This document shows, in pieces, positions 50,488 through 59,222 of a stretch of DNA of 64,000 nucleotides. Source of the stretch: Acinetobacter gandensis (GTDB lineage: Bacteria > Pseudomonadota > Gammaproteobacteria > Pseudomonadales > Moraxellaceae). Location of the stretch: NCBI RefSeq assembly GCF_001678755.1, contig NZ_LZDS01000025.1:186001-250000 (forward strand). Direction: 5' to 3'. Position 1 is the first letter of the stretch; every line of letters begins with the position of its first letter. A model generated the notes under the pieces. That model was not told where the DNA came from. It saw only the letters and a list, made by a program, of their open reading frames with translations, and ran no database searches. The translations under genes were made by a program, and so were the position numbers.

Positions 50488-50745
50488 TCATCCCAACAAA
50501 CTACGCTGCACCAATTGTGCAGTAAACCACCAAGCGCTGCATGCAGACATACCACAGAGTAAATTGGCCAAAATTTTGTTCAATTTTGAAAGTTCTGAAA
50601 CATATATTTTTAGATTAATAAGATAGGCCATAACGCCGTAAACCAGGCCAATCGCACCGCCAATAAAAATAAGCACGAGTGGCCATGCAGCATACGCATG
50701 TGCTTTTGCAGGATACTTGGCTGTCATCATTTCAGTCGTTGTCAT
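50488..50745 (-). CDS. Small two-helix membrane protein
   Basis: 85 residues from ATG 50745 (MTTTEMMTAKYP), with GGAG seven bases upstream. Two hydrophobic segments: AAWPLVLIFIGGAIGLVYGVMAYLIN and LLCGMSACSAWWFTAQLV. No known family recognised. The ribosome site and composition support it as real. Confidence 0.6.
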   Translation of the reverse strand: MTTTEMMTAKYPAKAHAYAAWPLVLIFIGGAIGLVYGVMAYLINLKIYVSELSKLNKILANLLCGMSACSAWWFTAQLVQRSLLG

Positions 50746-50877
50746 TGCACACTCCACTTTTTACAGGATTGAATTAAAACATCCACCCGAAAATGAATGC
50801 TTTAACCCTAGGAGCAATGATTTTGCAAAATTTAGGCCAAATATGCGTGCCTAATAATGATCAAGCTATGAATGAAA

Positions 50878-51084
50878 TTATTCACCACAACATTTGGTAC
50901 AGCCGACGACTTTTTCTCTCGGCCAATTCATACGTGCCCGCTTGTACGCCAGCTCATAATTGGCAAAGTATCCAATCAATATTTGATCATCAAACAATGG
51001 CATGTCTTCGCACCCTTTCGTTCCGTTATGAATCAAATGCGAACCATTGCCTGATTCTTTTTCATCTACAATAAATTTGATCAT
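50878..51084 (-). CDS. Small hypothetical protein with C-terminal Cys residues
   Basis: 68 residues from ATG 51084 (MIKFIVDEKESGNGS), preceded by AGGGGG. The C-terminus KVVGCTKCCGE holds a CxxCC cluster that might bind metal. Otherwise unknown. The regular frame and ribosome site support expression. Confidence 0.5.
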   Translation of the reverse strand: MIKFIVDEKESGNGSHLIHNGTKGCEDMPLFDDQILIGYFANYELAYKRARMNWPREKVVGCTKCCGE

Positions 51085-51346
51085 TCGCCGTTCCCCCTGA
51101 ATATTTTTATAAAGTTCAACCACAAATAAAGAATGAATCAATACCCATACAAATATTATGGATTTAATTAATCACATACTAAAATTATGCCTTTAATGTG
51201 TAAAAATCAATCAATATTTGTTTTTTTAATTTGTTTTTTATACTTATTTATTCATAGCTTAAAGCAATATCAGTCAATTCACCGTCCAATTCATTGGACG
51301 GCGCTTTGTTCTGTTTAAGCTTTTAAATTCGTGATGATCGCTATCA

Positions 51347-51832
51347 TCATTCCTTTGCATACTGCACAAAGGTATTTTTAACTCGTACAGACAAAAGTAA
51401 ATACGGTACCCAAATGACACAACGTAAAGCGCTCTTAGCTAACTCTATGATTGTCTCATCATCAAAAGCGGTTTCTTGAGGGACTAGATAATCGGAAACC
51501 ATGCAGTCAATAAGTAAAATCAATAAATAGCCAATCATTAAGCCAATATAAAATTTTGGAAAGCGAAAGTGTTTTGAAAAATACAAATAGACGGCATACA
51601 AGGAACAAACCAGCAGCACCACATTTACCGCACACTCGGCATAAATGAAATATAACAAACTGGGATGATAAATTTCTGACGTTGGATCGCTGAGTAGATC
51701 AATACCCCCTTCTTTAAAAAATTCTAGCAAGGCATAGCCATCGACCAATAATGTGATGGGTGACAAAATCACACCAATGCCCACCAAAATGAGCCATCCA
51801 CCCAGACCTGTTAATTCTTCCTGTTTATTCAT
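51347..51832 (-). CDS. DUF2569 membrane protein
   Basis: 161 residues with four hydrophobic helices. The N-terminal GLGGWLILVGIGVILSPI motif and the alternation of helices with short loops match the DUF2569 (YdgK-like) family. The C-terminal SALRCVIWVPYLLLSVRVKNTFVQ is also family-like. Function unknown. Confidence 0.8.
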   Translation of the reverse strand: MNKQEELTGLGGWLILVGIGVILSPITLLVDGYALLEFFKEGGIDLLSDPTSEIYHPSLLYFIYAECAVNVVLLVCSLYAVYLYFSKHFRFPKFYIGLMIGYLLILLIDCMVSDYLVPQETAFDDETIIELAKSALRCVIWVPYLLLSVRVKNTFVQYAKE

Positions 51833-51911
51833 TTTTATCTACATCGTTTTAATCTGGCGTGATCTTAGTCAGTGGACAGTTTTAAAGCAATCTTGTATTG
51901 ATATTAAGCAA

Positions 51912-51945
51912 TAAAAAATCCCATCTTTAACTACGCCGATGGGAT
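51912..51945 (-). terminator. Terminator after the DUF4126 gene
   Basis: ATCCCATC and GATGGGAT arms with a 12-base loop, followed on the minus strand by a T-run. Confidence 0.6.
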
Positions 51946-51993
51946 ATAGGTATTTTTAATCAAAATGATCATGCTGGCATTAGCGTTACAAAC

Positions 51994-52569
51994 TTAAAGC
52001 GGCGTGGCAGGATTTTCATTGCGTTTCATACGAATCCGACGTACTAACCAAATTACGATACAAACAACTAATACCACGACAAAAAATGGAAGTAAGAAAC
52101 TCAATACAGATAACACCAATGCCCCAATCCATTCACCTGTTGAAATGACAGGATTGGCTATACCACCTGTAGTGACTGTGGAAACACCTCGCGCTGCTAC
52201 GGTGCTCATTTGTACTGCTGTTGCTGTACCGCCACCAACGATAATCGCAGCTGCCCAACTGGCAAACTGTGACATTTCCCCGCTACTTACAGCCATGGTG
52301 GCTAATGTCCCTGCAATCATGGCTGCCGGTGTTGAAACTGTGTCTAAGGCATTATCTACCCACGGTATGTAATAAGCAGCAATTTCACAAACGGTCGCAA
52401 CTGCAAGTCCCATGCATACCGCAGGCATTGCAAGCCATTCAAAACCTTTCATCGGTTCGAACCAGCCCATGAGGGATGCAACGCTCATCACTAATAAGGG
52501 TACAAATACACGGAAGCCACAGGCTGCACTAAGCCCTACGCCGATACATAAACCTAAGATTGTTTCCAT
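51994..52569 (-). CDS. DUF4126 membrane protein
   Basis: 191 residues from ATG 52569 (METILGLCIGVGLSAACGFRVFVPLL). The N-terminal GLSAACGFRVFVPLLVMSVA and central YIPWVDNALDTVSTPAAMIAGTLATMAV stretches are typical of DUF4126, with five or six helices and a basic C-terminus (RRIRMKRNENP). Function unknown. It is convergent with nothing and ends before a hairpin. Confidence 0.82.
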   Translation of the reverse strand: METILGLCIGVGLSAACGFRVFVPLLVMSVASLMGWFEPMKGFEWLAMPAVCMGLAVATVCEIAAYYIPWVDNALDTVSTPAAMIAGTLATMAVSSGEMSQFASWAAAIIVGGGTATAVQMSTVAARGVSTVTTGGIANPVISTGEWIGALVLSVLSFLLPFFVVVLVVCIVIWLVRRIRMKRNENPATPL

Positions 52570-52624
52570 GTGTGACCTCACCGTTGAAATGGTTTTTATA
52601 TTTTTATGCTTAAAGATAAATTAA

Positions 52625-52655
52625 CAAAAAAGCCCTATCGAGTGATAGGGCTTTT
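52625..52655 (-). terminator. Terminator after the zinc-ribbon gene
   Basis: AAAAAAGCCCTATC-gagt-GATAGGGCTTTT hairpin, 38 bases past the stop. Confidence 0.8.
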
Positions 52656-52692
52656 CTTTCTTAACAGCGGGTAACTGTTAGTGTTTTGCAGC

Positions 52693-52836
52693 TTAGGCAT
52701 TCTTATTGTTAAATTGATTGCCTTGGCATTTGGTACACGGTGGTAAACGATCAGTACCAATTTCTAAGTAGGTGCGGTGGCCGCATTTGACACAAAAATA
52801 GAAGCCTGTTCCGGGTTTTTGACCAGCAGTAACCAT
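52693..52836 (-). CDS. Small zinc-ribbon protein (47 residues)
   Basis: MVTAGQKPGTGFYFCVKCGHR, then RLPPCTKCQGNQF: two CxxC pairs (CVKC and CTKC) spaced as in rubredoxin-like or YgiT-type zinc ribbons. GGAG lies nine bases before ATG 52836, and a terminator follows the stop. It is small but well supported by motif and signals. Function unknown. Confidence 0.75.
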   Translation of the reverse strand: MVTAGQKPGTGFYFCVKCGHRTYLEIGTDRLPPCTKCQGNQFNNKNA

Positions 52837-53022
52837 TTTTGTTCTCCATGTGTTTTAGAAATGGTGCAATCAGTATACCCCTATCGTGATGATTGTCTAT
52901 TGGTCATTTCGACAATTGATAATGGCATTTAGGCAAAGCATAATTTCGTGTGGAAATTTTCCTGTACCTTGATTTTAGACATTCTAAAAGTTAAATAAAT
53001 ATTATTATTCAATATCTTATTA

Positions 53023-53397
53023 TTATTTATTTACATCTAGCTTCATATCTTCATCTATTTTGACACATCGCTCCATCAATTTTTTATATGCTGCGTGATG
53101 AACGACACCGCGTTTACTGACTTTGGCTTCTAATAATCTAATTAATGTTGCATCACTGACATTTGGATGATTTACGACTTCTATGCGTACGCCCCAAAAT
53201 TTGTCGTTTGCAAAGCGCTCAAGGATATCTGCATTGATAGCAGTAGTAACACGAATAGCCTGATTGAGATCTGTTAAAAATGTTCAAGTGGCTGTATTGG
53301 AAGCATCGCTTGCCAAAATATAGCGACGTTCTTCTTCGGCTTTTTGTTCGGGGGATTTTTTGGCATTTTCAGTTTTTTTCAAATAATAATTATTCAT
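53023..53397 (-). pseudogene. Leucine-rich-repeat-variant-like protein with an in-frame stop
   Basis: A 125-codon frame from ATG 53397 is interrupted by TGA at codon 38 (53284-53286). The N-terminus is charged (KKTENAKKSPEQKAEEERR), and the part after the stop (LERFANDKFWGVRIEVVNHPNVSDATL) resembles LRV/HEAT-like repeats. No good restart codon follows the stop. It begins five bases after the HNH gene ends, so it may have been the third gene of that unit, or an older neighbour. Function unknown. Confidence 0.6.
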
Positions 53398-53402
53398 AAA
53401 TT

Positions 53403-54287
53403 TTATTCAAAATCGAATACTTCAATATCTCTACAGGTTAATGAACCTCTCCTAGTCGAGGTTTGTGCTATCAATTTATTCAAAAATTCCTTTGCCTCAT
53501 TACATGAATTTAAAGATTCATAGAAAGCAGTACACCAATCGAGACCATTTTCATTAGTAATACTAAGTTTTCCAGAGATAAACACATCTAATGAAAAGCT
53601 ATTCTTTTTCGCTTTTCTTCTTAACTCCTTAAATTCTCTCATGCAATATTCATTAATTCTAGATTTGACATGTAGTTCTTTCAAATGGCATCTAATCCTT
53701 TCTTTATCTATAGCTGTTAGATTAGATGTATTAAGCTTTACATCTTCAACTTGGATAGAATTAATAGATGAATCAAAAGATAAAGTTATCTTATATTTTA
53801 TTCTAGATAAAATATCACTATAAAATGGATGGACAAAAAGACATCCCTGCGTGGGTTCAAAATATTTACCACTCTTTATACTTGCACACTTTCTGCACTG
53901 AGGAACTAGATTATTTTGAAAAATAGCATAGTGAGAAAAATTTTCTTTGGGGATAAAGTGATCTAGTGTATTTGGTCTCACCAAATCACCACAATATGGA
54001 CAAATATTAAGTGTATTATTCCTTCTAGTTTGAAGTTTACTTTTGAGCATAACCGGAGGATTATTATAATAGTCTAATAATAATTTTTTGTTATCATCAT
54101 TTATAAAAATTGGCTTTTTGGGATCATCACGATGAAGTGAAATAACTCTCTCATAGAGTAGATACTGAGAAAAAATATCGTGTTTTAATGCGATTAATGC
54201 TCCCTTATTCTTCTTTTTGGAGTCAGTATGAATTGCACAATCCCACCAGTCAGTACCATCATCAATAAAACTATTCAAAAAATCCAT
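53403..54287 (-). CDS. HNH endonuclease, PtuB-like (Septu-type system)
   Basis: 294 residues. A zinc-bound HNH core is at about residues 96-140: CPYCG, then LDHFIPKENFSHYAIFQNNLVPQC with the DH pair, NN, and a second CRKC. This is the pattern of PtuB-type nucleases. The residue after the second CxxC, often Asn, is Ala here. The N-terminal 90 and C-terminal 130 residues have no clear domain. ATG 54287 begins one base after the ATPase stop, so translation is coupled; an upstream TTG would overlap it. The gene is AT-rich compared with acnD. Antiphage function is inferred from the pairing. Confidence 0.75.
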   Translation of the reverse strand: MDFLNSFIDDGTDWWDCAIHTDSKKKNKGALIALKHDIFSQYLLYERVISLHRDDPKKPIFINDDNKKLLLDYYNNPPVMLKSKLQTRRNNTLNICPYCGDLVRPNTLDHFIPKENFSHYAIFQNNLVPQCRKCASIKSGKYFEPTQGCLFVHPFYSDILSRIKYKITLSFDSSINSIQVEDVKLNTSNLTAIDKERIRCHLKELHVKSRINEYCMREFKELRRKAKKNSFSLDVFISGKLSITNENGLDWCTAFYESLNSCNEAKEFLNKLIAQTSTRRGSLTCRDIEVFDFE

Positions 54288-54288
54288 A

Positions 54289-55929
54289 CTAATCTTCAAA
54301 CTCTATATTTTCATCACTATTTTTGCTTATAAAATAAACTAAACCTGCATCACCAAACTCTTGATTTATGATCCCAAGACTTAATCCAGCATCTTCATCT
54401 ATCAACTCATCAATTACATCTTCATAAATTTTAGTTTCAAGATCATCCTCAAATACTTCTGCAATAATACTCTCAATATCTGATCCATAAGTTTGAATAC
54501 TTGGTAAGGTAATAGTTGTGTAATTCCCTTCTCTTTTTAATATATTAACAGCTTCCCTATCAACTTCACGGGTAATGATGCTTGAATGTGTTGCGATTAC
54601 AGCAAATGATTTAAAAGCTTTTAATAATTTTTTAAGCATTTTCATCAACCCAAGTTCAAGCCCTGGATGTAAATACAATTCAGGCTCATCAACTAGTAAT
54701 AATGTCTCACTTTCTATTTCACTAATTAAGGTTGGGATTAAATAAGAATATATTTCCTGACCTGAGCTTAAAGCTACAACATCATTTTTCTTTTTAAAAA
54801 AAAGCCCCTTATTTTTATCTAAATGAGTAGAGTCAGAAAAACTTATTTCATCTATTGATATGAATTCACCCTTCTTGCTTAAAATAAAAATACCATCAAA
54901 ATCAATGCTTAAACCCAACGTATCTTCCAGTAATTTCTTTTTATTTATTTCACCCCACCACAAATTATCTTCATCATATTTAATAATACTTAAAATAGCT
55001 TCAACACTTCTTTTTTTCGGATGGTTTTTATCAAACTTATTCTCTTCATTTCTAAAACCAATATAGTTGTATTTATTTACAGGTATTCTTTTATTTCTAT
55101 TTACCTTTTTTTGAGTTCCTTCAGTATTTTTTAATTTATAGAAATCACTTAAATCATTGACTGTTAGAAAATTTTCAAATGGAGAAAAAGCAGAAACTAA
55201 AACTTTATTAAAATATGGGTAATCAATTTTTTTCCCCCCCATCCCCAAAATAGTTCTAATTAAATTATCAATAATATAGGTTTTCCCCGAACCGTTTCTT
55301 CCAATTAATAAATTTATATTTCTCTCACCATATTCTTTTTCAATATTAAAATCTAAAACAAGATCATCAAACTTATCCTCATCAAATGCAATATCAACTC
55401 TAAATTTCGAGGTATTTAAAGACTTACCTAGTGATATTTGATACCCTTTTTCAATGATAGCCTCTGAGGTAGAACCCTCTCTCATTAATGTACTAGAATA
55501 GCCTCCAAATTTTGAAAATTTCTCTTTCTCATCAATAAAGTAACTAGCATCTCTAATAGCATTAAAAAAAATATTAATTCTCTCATCATCACTTTCAAAA
55601 AGAACTCTTACTTTTTTATAAAAATTTACTTCCAAAGGTAAACTAATCGTAGTCTCATCAAGTAAATTACTAACATCAAAATTTTTTTCATCAAGTTGAA
55701 TACCGAATTTTTTAAAATAATCAAAAGTATTTTTTATGTCTAATTTCAGTATTCTAACGAAACCTAAAAGTTGCTCACTATCCTGCTTGCTATTTTTATA
55801 ATAAATCTTAAATTTAACCTTATAATCAAAATCATCCCAAGGCTCATCATGCCCTGTACGATAATTATCTTTTGCTAAAAAGATACCATGATAATTTGTA
55901 CTAATACTTTCAGTATAAATAACTTGCAT
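54289..55929 (-). CDS. ABC-type ATPase, PtuA-like (Septu-type system)
   Basis: 546 residues. Walker A GRNGSGKT is at 210-217, an ABC signature-like LSSGQ at 388, Walker B LLLVDEPELYLHP at 410, and the switch His in ATHSS at 448: the RecF/SMC-like ATPases used by Septu and OLD-type defence. No TOPRIM domain is visible. The first 200 residues have no recognised domain and are longer than the usual lead before Walker A in this class. No good ribosome site precedes ATG 55929, and the acnD terminator lies only about 15 bases upstream. Its partner is the HNH gene downstream. Confidence 0.8.
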   Translation of the reverse strand: MQVIYTESISTNYHGIFLAKDNYRTGHDEPWDDFDYKVKFKIYYKNSKQDSEQLLGFVRILKLDIKNTFDYFKKFGIQLDEKNFDVSNLLDETTISLPLEVNFYKKVRVLFESDDERINIFFNAIRDASYFIDEKEKFSKFGGYSSTLMREGSTSEAIIEKGYQISLGKSLNTSKFRVDIAFDEDKFDDLVLDFNIEKEYGERNINLLIGRNGSGKTYIIDNLIRTILGMGGKKIDYPYFNKVLVSAFSPFENFLTVNDLSDFYKLKNTEGTQKKVNRNKRIPVNKYNYIGFRNEENKFDKNHPKKRSVEAILSIIKYDEDNLWWGEINKKKLLEDTLGLSIDFDGIFILSKKGEFISIDEISFSDSTHLDKNKGLFFKKKNDVVALSSGQEIYSYLIPTLISEIESETLLLVDEPELYLHPGLELGLMKMLKKLLKAFKSFAVIATHSSIITREVDREAVNILKREGNYTTITLPSIQTYGSDIESIIAEVFEDDLETKIYEDVIDELIDEDAGLSLGIINQEFGDAGLVYFISKNSDENIEFED

Positions 55930-55943
55930 AATTCATATAAATC

Positions 55944-55976
55944 TAAAAACCCCACATAAATGTAGGGTCTTTTTAC
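55944..55976 (-). terminator. Terminator after acnD
   Basis: Imperfect ACCCCACAT-aa-ATGTAGGGT hairpin with flanking A and T runs, just ahead of the ATPase gene. Confidence 0.7.
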
Positions 55977-56006
55977 AACAAAATCAATAACTTTTAGCTT
56001 AAAATC

Positions 56007-58625
56007 TTAAGCCACATTCCCTTCCAAAAAGTCCTGTGCAAAGCGTTGCAATACACCGCCTGCTTCATATACTGAAACTTCTTCTTCGGTATCTAAACGA
56101 CACGTTACAGGCACTTTCACAATTTCTTCCTTGCCGTCGTTTGTCGCACGCTCAATCACCAAAGTTAAAGTCGAACGCGGCGCAATATTACCAATCACGC
56201 TATACAACTCTGTACCATCCAGCTTTAAGGTTTTACGGTCTGTCCCTGCTTTAAACTCTAGCGGTAACACGCCCATACCCACCAAGTTGGTACGGTGAAT
56301 ACGCTCAAAACCTTCTGCAACAATCACCTCAACACCCGCAAGGCGCACACCTTTTGCAGCCCAGTCACGGCTTGAACCTTGACCATAGTCTTTACCGGCA
56401 ATGATGATTAACGGTTGCTTTCGGTTCATGTAGGTTTCAATCGCTTCCCACATACGCATCACTTCGCCTTCCGGCTCTACACGCGCTTTTGAACCTTGCT
56501 TGATGGTACCGTCAGAACGCACCACCATTTCATTAAACAATTTCGGGTTGGCAAATGTTGCACGTTGTGCCGTCAAATGGTCACCGCGGTGGGTTGCGTA
56601 AGAGTTGAAGTCTTCCTCAGGCACGCCCATTTTGTGCAGATACTCACCCGCAGCAGAGTCCATCATAATCGCATTCGATGGAGACAAATGGTCGGTGGTG
56701 ATGTTATCTGGCAAGATTGCAAGTGGACGCATATTGCTTAATGTACGTGGTGCAGCCAAAGCCCCTTCCCAATACGGTGGGCGACGAATATAAGTACTTT
56801 GCGGACGCCAATCATAAAGCGGGCTTTCAGATTTTTCAGCCACACCCAAGTCAAACATTGGAATGTAGACTTTCTTAAATTGCTCAGGTTTCACAGCAAC
56901 TTTGACCAGTGCATCAATTTCTTCATCTGACGGCCAAATATCTTTTAAGTAAATAGGGTTACCGTCTTTGTCATTGCCTAAAGAATCCGTTTCAATATCA
57001 AAACGAATCGTACCTGCAATTGCGTACGCCACAACGAGCGGAGGCGAAGCCAAGAACGCTTGTTTAGCATAAGGATGGATACGACCGTCAAAGTTACGGT
57101 TACCCGAAAGCACCGCTGTAGCATATAAGTCACGGTCAATAATTTCTTGCTGAATTACTGGATCGAGCGCGCCTGACATCCCGTTACAGGTTGTACATGC
57201 GTACGCCACGATACCAAAACCTAGTTTCTCAAGGTCACCCAATACGCCTGCTTCTTCTAGGTACAAAGCCGCTGCTTTAGAACCCGGTGCAAATGATGAT
57301 TTCACCCAAGGTTTACGCACTAAGCCAAGCTCATTCGCCTTACGAGCAAGCAAACCTGCCGCAACAGTATTACGTGGGTTTGAGGTGTTGGTACATGAAG
57401 TAATGGCTGCAATAATCACCGCGCCATCTGGCATTAAGCCTTCAGCTTCTTGCGCACGTGCAGCCTCTAAATTGCCTGCAATGCCTTTGGCTTTTAAATC
57501 CGCAGTCGATACTCGTGCATGCGGGTTTGATGGCCCTGCAATGTTACGAGTGACTTGTGATAAATCGAAACGTAGTACACGCGGGTATTCTGCCGCTGTC
57601 ATATCAGACGCCCAAAGACCAATTTCTTTGGCATAGGTTTCAACCAATTTCACCTGATCTGCTTCACGGCCTGTTAACGTCAGATAATCAATGGTGTTTT
57701 GGTCGATGTAGAACATTGCCGCAGTTGCGCCATATTCAGGGGTCATGTTCGAAATGGTTGCGCGGTCGCCCACAGACATGCTGTCTGCACCTTCACCGAA
57801 GAATTCAAGGTACGCACCGACTACACGCTCTTTACGTAAAAACTCAGTTAAAGCCAATACGATATCTGTTGCGGTAATACCTGCTTGACGCTGTCCAACC
57901 AGTTCTACACCAATAATATCTGGTAGACGCATCCAAGACGCACGACCTAACATCACGTTTTCAGCTTCTAAGCCACCCACACCCACAGAAATCACGCCTA
58001 AAGCATCGGTATGCGGTGTATGTGAGTCTGTACCGACGCAAGTATCAGGGAATGCCACGCCTTCACGGTTTTGCACCACTGGAGACATTTTCTCCAAGTT
58101 GATTTGGTGCATGATGCCGTTACCCGCAGGAATTACATCGACATTTTCAAATGCAGTTTTGGTCCACTCAATAAAGTGGAAACGGTCTTCATTACGACGG
58201 TCTTCCACGGCACGGTTTTTCTCGAATGCATCTGGATCAAAACCGCCATATTCCACTGCCAATGAGTGGTCAACAATCAGCTGAGTTGGCACAACAGGAT
58301 TGACTTTTGATGGGTCACCGCCTTGGTCTGCAATCGCATCACGTAGACCAGCAAGGTCAACTAAAGCCGTTTGACCTAAGATGTCATGGCACACCACACG
58401 TGCTGGATACCATGGAAAGTCGTGGTCTTGTTTACGGAAAATGAGCTCTTTTAAGGATTGCTCAAGAATGGCTGGATCACATTTACGAACCAACTGCTCT
58501 GCAAGGACTTTTGAAGTGTATGGTAGTTTTGCATATGCGCCTTGCTCAATATTTTCAACGGCTTCACGCACATCAAAATATTCTAACTGGGTGCCTTGCA
58601 GTGGTTTACGGTAGTTGTTGTTCAT
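56007..58625 (-). CDS. acnD: Fe/S-dependent 2-methylisocitrate dehydratase AcnD
   Basis: 872 residues. [4Fe-4S] ligands are in AAITSCTNTSNPRN (about residue 427) and ACTTCNGMSGAL (about 495). The C-terminal swivel domain has GQGSSRDWAAKGVRLAGVEVIVAEGFERIHR. Length and sequence fit AcnD of the methylcitrate cycle, which with PrpF replaces PrpD for propionate breakdown, rather than housekeeping AcnA (about 890-918). AGGA precedes the start. Unusually, no prpB, prpC or prpF lies beside it here. A secondary aconitase function is possible. Confidence 0.88.
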   Translation of the reverse strand: MNNNYRKPLQGTQLEYFDVREAVENIEQGAYAKLPYTSKVLAEQLVRKCDPAILEQSLKELIFRKQDHDFPWYPARVVCHDILGQTALVDLAGLRDAIADQGGDPSKVNPVVPTQLIVDHSLAVEYGGFDPDAFEKNRAVEDRRNEDRFHFIEWTKTAFENVDVIPAGNGIMHQINLEKMSPVVQNREGVAFPDTCVGTDSHTPHTDALGVISVGVGGLEAENVMLGRASWMRLPDIIGVELVGQRQAGITATDIVLALTEFLRKERVVGAYLEFFGEGADSMSVGDRATISNMTPEYGATAAMFYIDQNTIDYLTLTGREADQVKLVETYAKEIGLWASDMTAAEYPRVLRFDLSQVTRNIAGPSNPHARVSTADLKAKGIAGNLEAARAQEAEGLMPDGAVIIAAITSCTNTSNPRNTVAAGLLARKANELGLVRKPWVKSSFAPGSKAAALYLEEAGVLGDLEKLGFGIVAYACTTCNGMSGALDPVIQQEIIDRDLYATAVLSGNRNFDGRIHPYAKQAFLASPPLVVAYAIAGTIRFDIETDSLGNDKDGNPIYLKDIWPSDEEIDALVKVAVKPEQFKKVYIPMFDLGVAEKSESPLYDWRPQSTYIRRPPYWEGALAAPRTLSNMRPLAILPDNITTDHLSPSNAIMMDSAAGEYLHKMGVPEEDFNSYATHRGDHLTAQRATFANPKLFNEMVVRSDGTIKQGSKARVEPEGEVMRMWEAIETYMNRKQPLIIIAGKDYGQGSSRDWAAKGVRLAGVEVIVAEGFERIHRTNLVGMGVLPLEFKAGTDRKTLKLDGTELYSVIGNIAPRSTLTLVIERATNDGKEEIVKVPVTCRLDTEEEVSVYEAGGVLQRFAQDFLEGNVA

Positions 58626-59222
58626 AGCGTTCCTGCCCTCGGTCTTTCATTTTTTACGTTGTCTTTTATTTAAGACAATTCATCTTTGTTCGTAAGGCAT
58701 ACTACACTGTCGAAAGTCCATTTCCCAAATCCTATATATTTCATATGTTTAAGTATAAAAATAGGTGTTTTTGAAATATATTGTTACATAAGTGATAGAA
58801 TTAAAGCTCTAAATTGATTTTTTATCGAAAAATCATGGAATTTTCTCATTATTCTTTAGTCTAAGCAGAAAAAATCTGGATATTTATTCAACACCTCGAA
58901 GCATATCATTCAGTTTTTAAATTGCTTGATGCTGTTTTAAGCTTGTCATCGACTCTAAAAATAAAGCTGTAAATACACAAAATTTCAGCATTAATTTAAG
59001 CGTGACACAAAGCACATTAAATACCTAATCTTCTGATCAAATCGCATATTAATCCCTATTTGCAGGGATAGATTCAGACTTTACCCCTCCCCGATAATAT
59101 GAAGCGTACTCCTGACAGGAGTTGGTTTTATGACGCCAATCATCGTGACACACAACAAATAATTTGAACGCGCCATCATTCAAACTCACTGTTGATTCGT
59201 CATTATGCTTTGGGGAAAGTTC
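58626..59222. other. Intergenic region between acnD and the multicopper oxidase
   Basis: About 600 bases with promoters for both divergent genes. It holds two small dyads: ATCCCT-N6-AGGGAT (59052-59069) and ACTCCTG-A-CAGGAGT (59108-59122). The remainder is AT-rich with no frame I can support. Confidence 0.5.
59108..59122. promoter_or_regulatory. Candidate operator upstream of the multicopper oxidase
   Basis: Perfect dyad ACTCCTG-A-CAGGAGT about 100 bases before the start codon. It could bind a copper-responsive regulator, but it does not match a consensus I know. Confidence 0.35.

Noticed and set aside
54289..55929. Retron-associated Septu (with reverse transcriptase and ncRNA)
   Set aside because: No reverse transcriptase gene or msr/msd-like structure lies near the ATPase-HNH pair.
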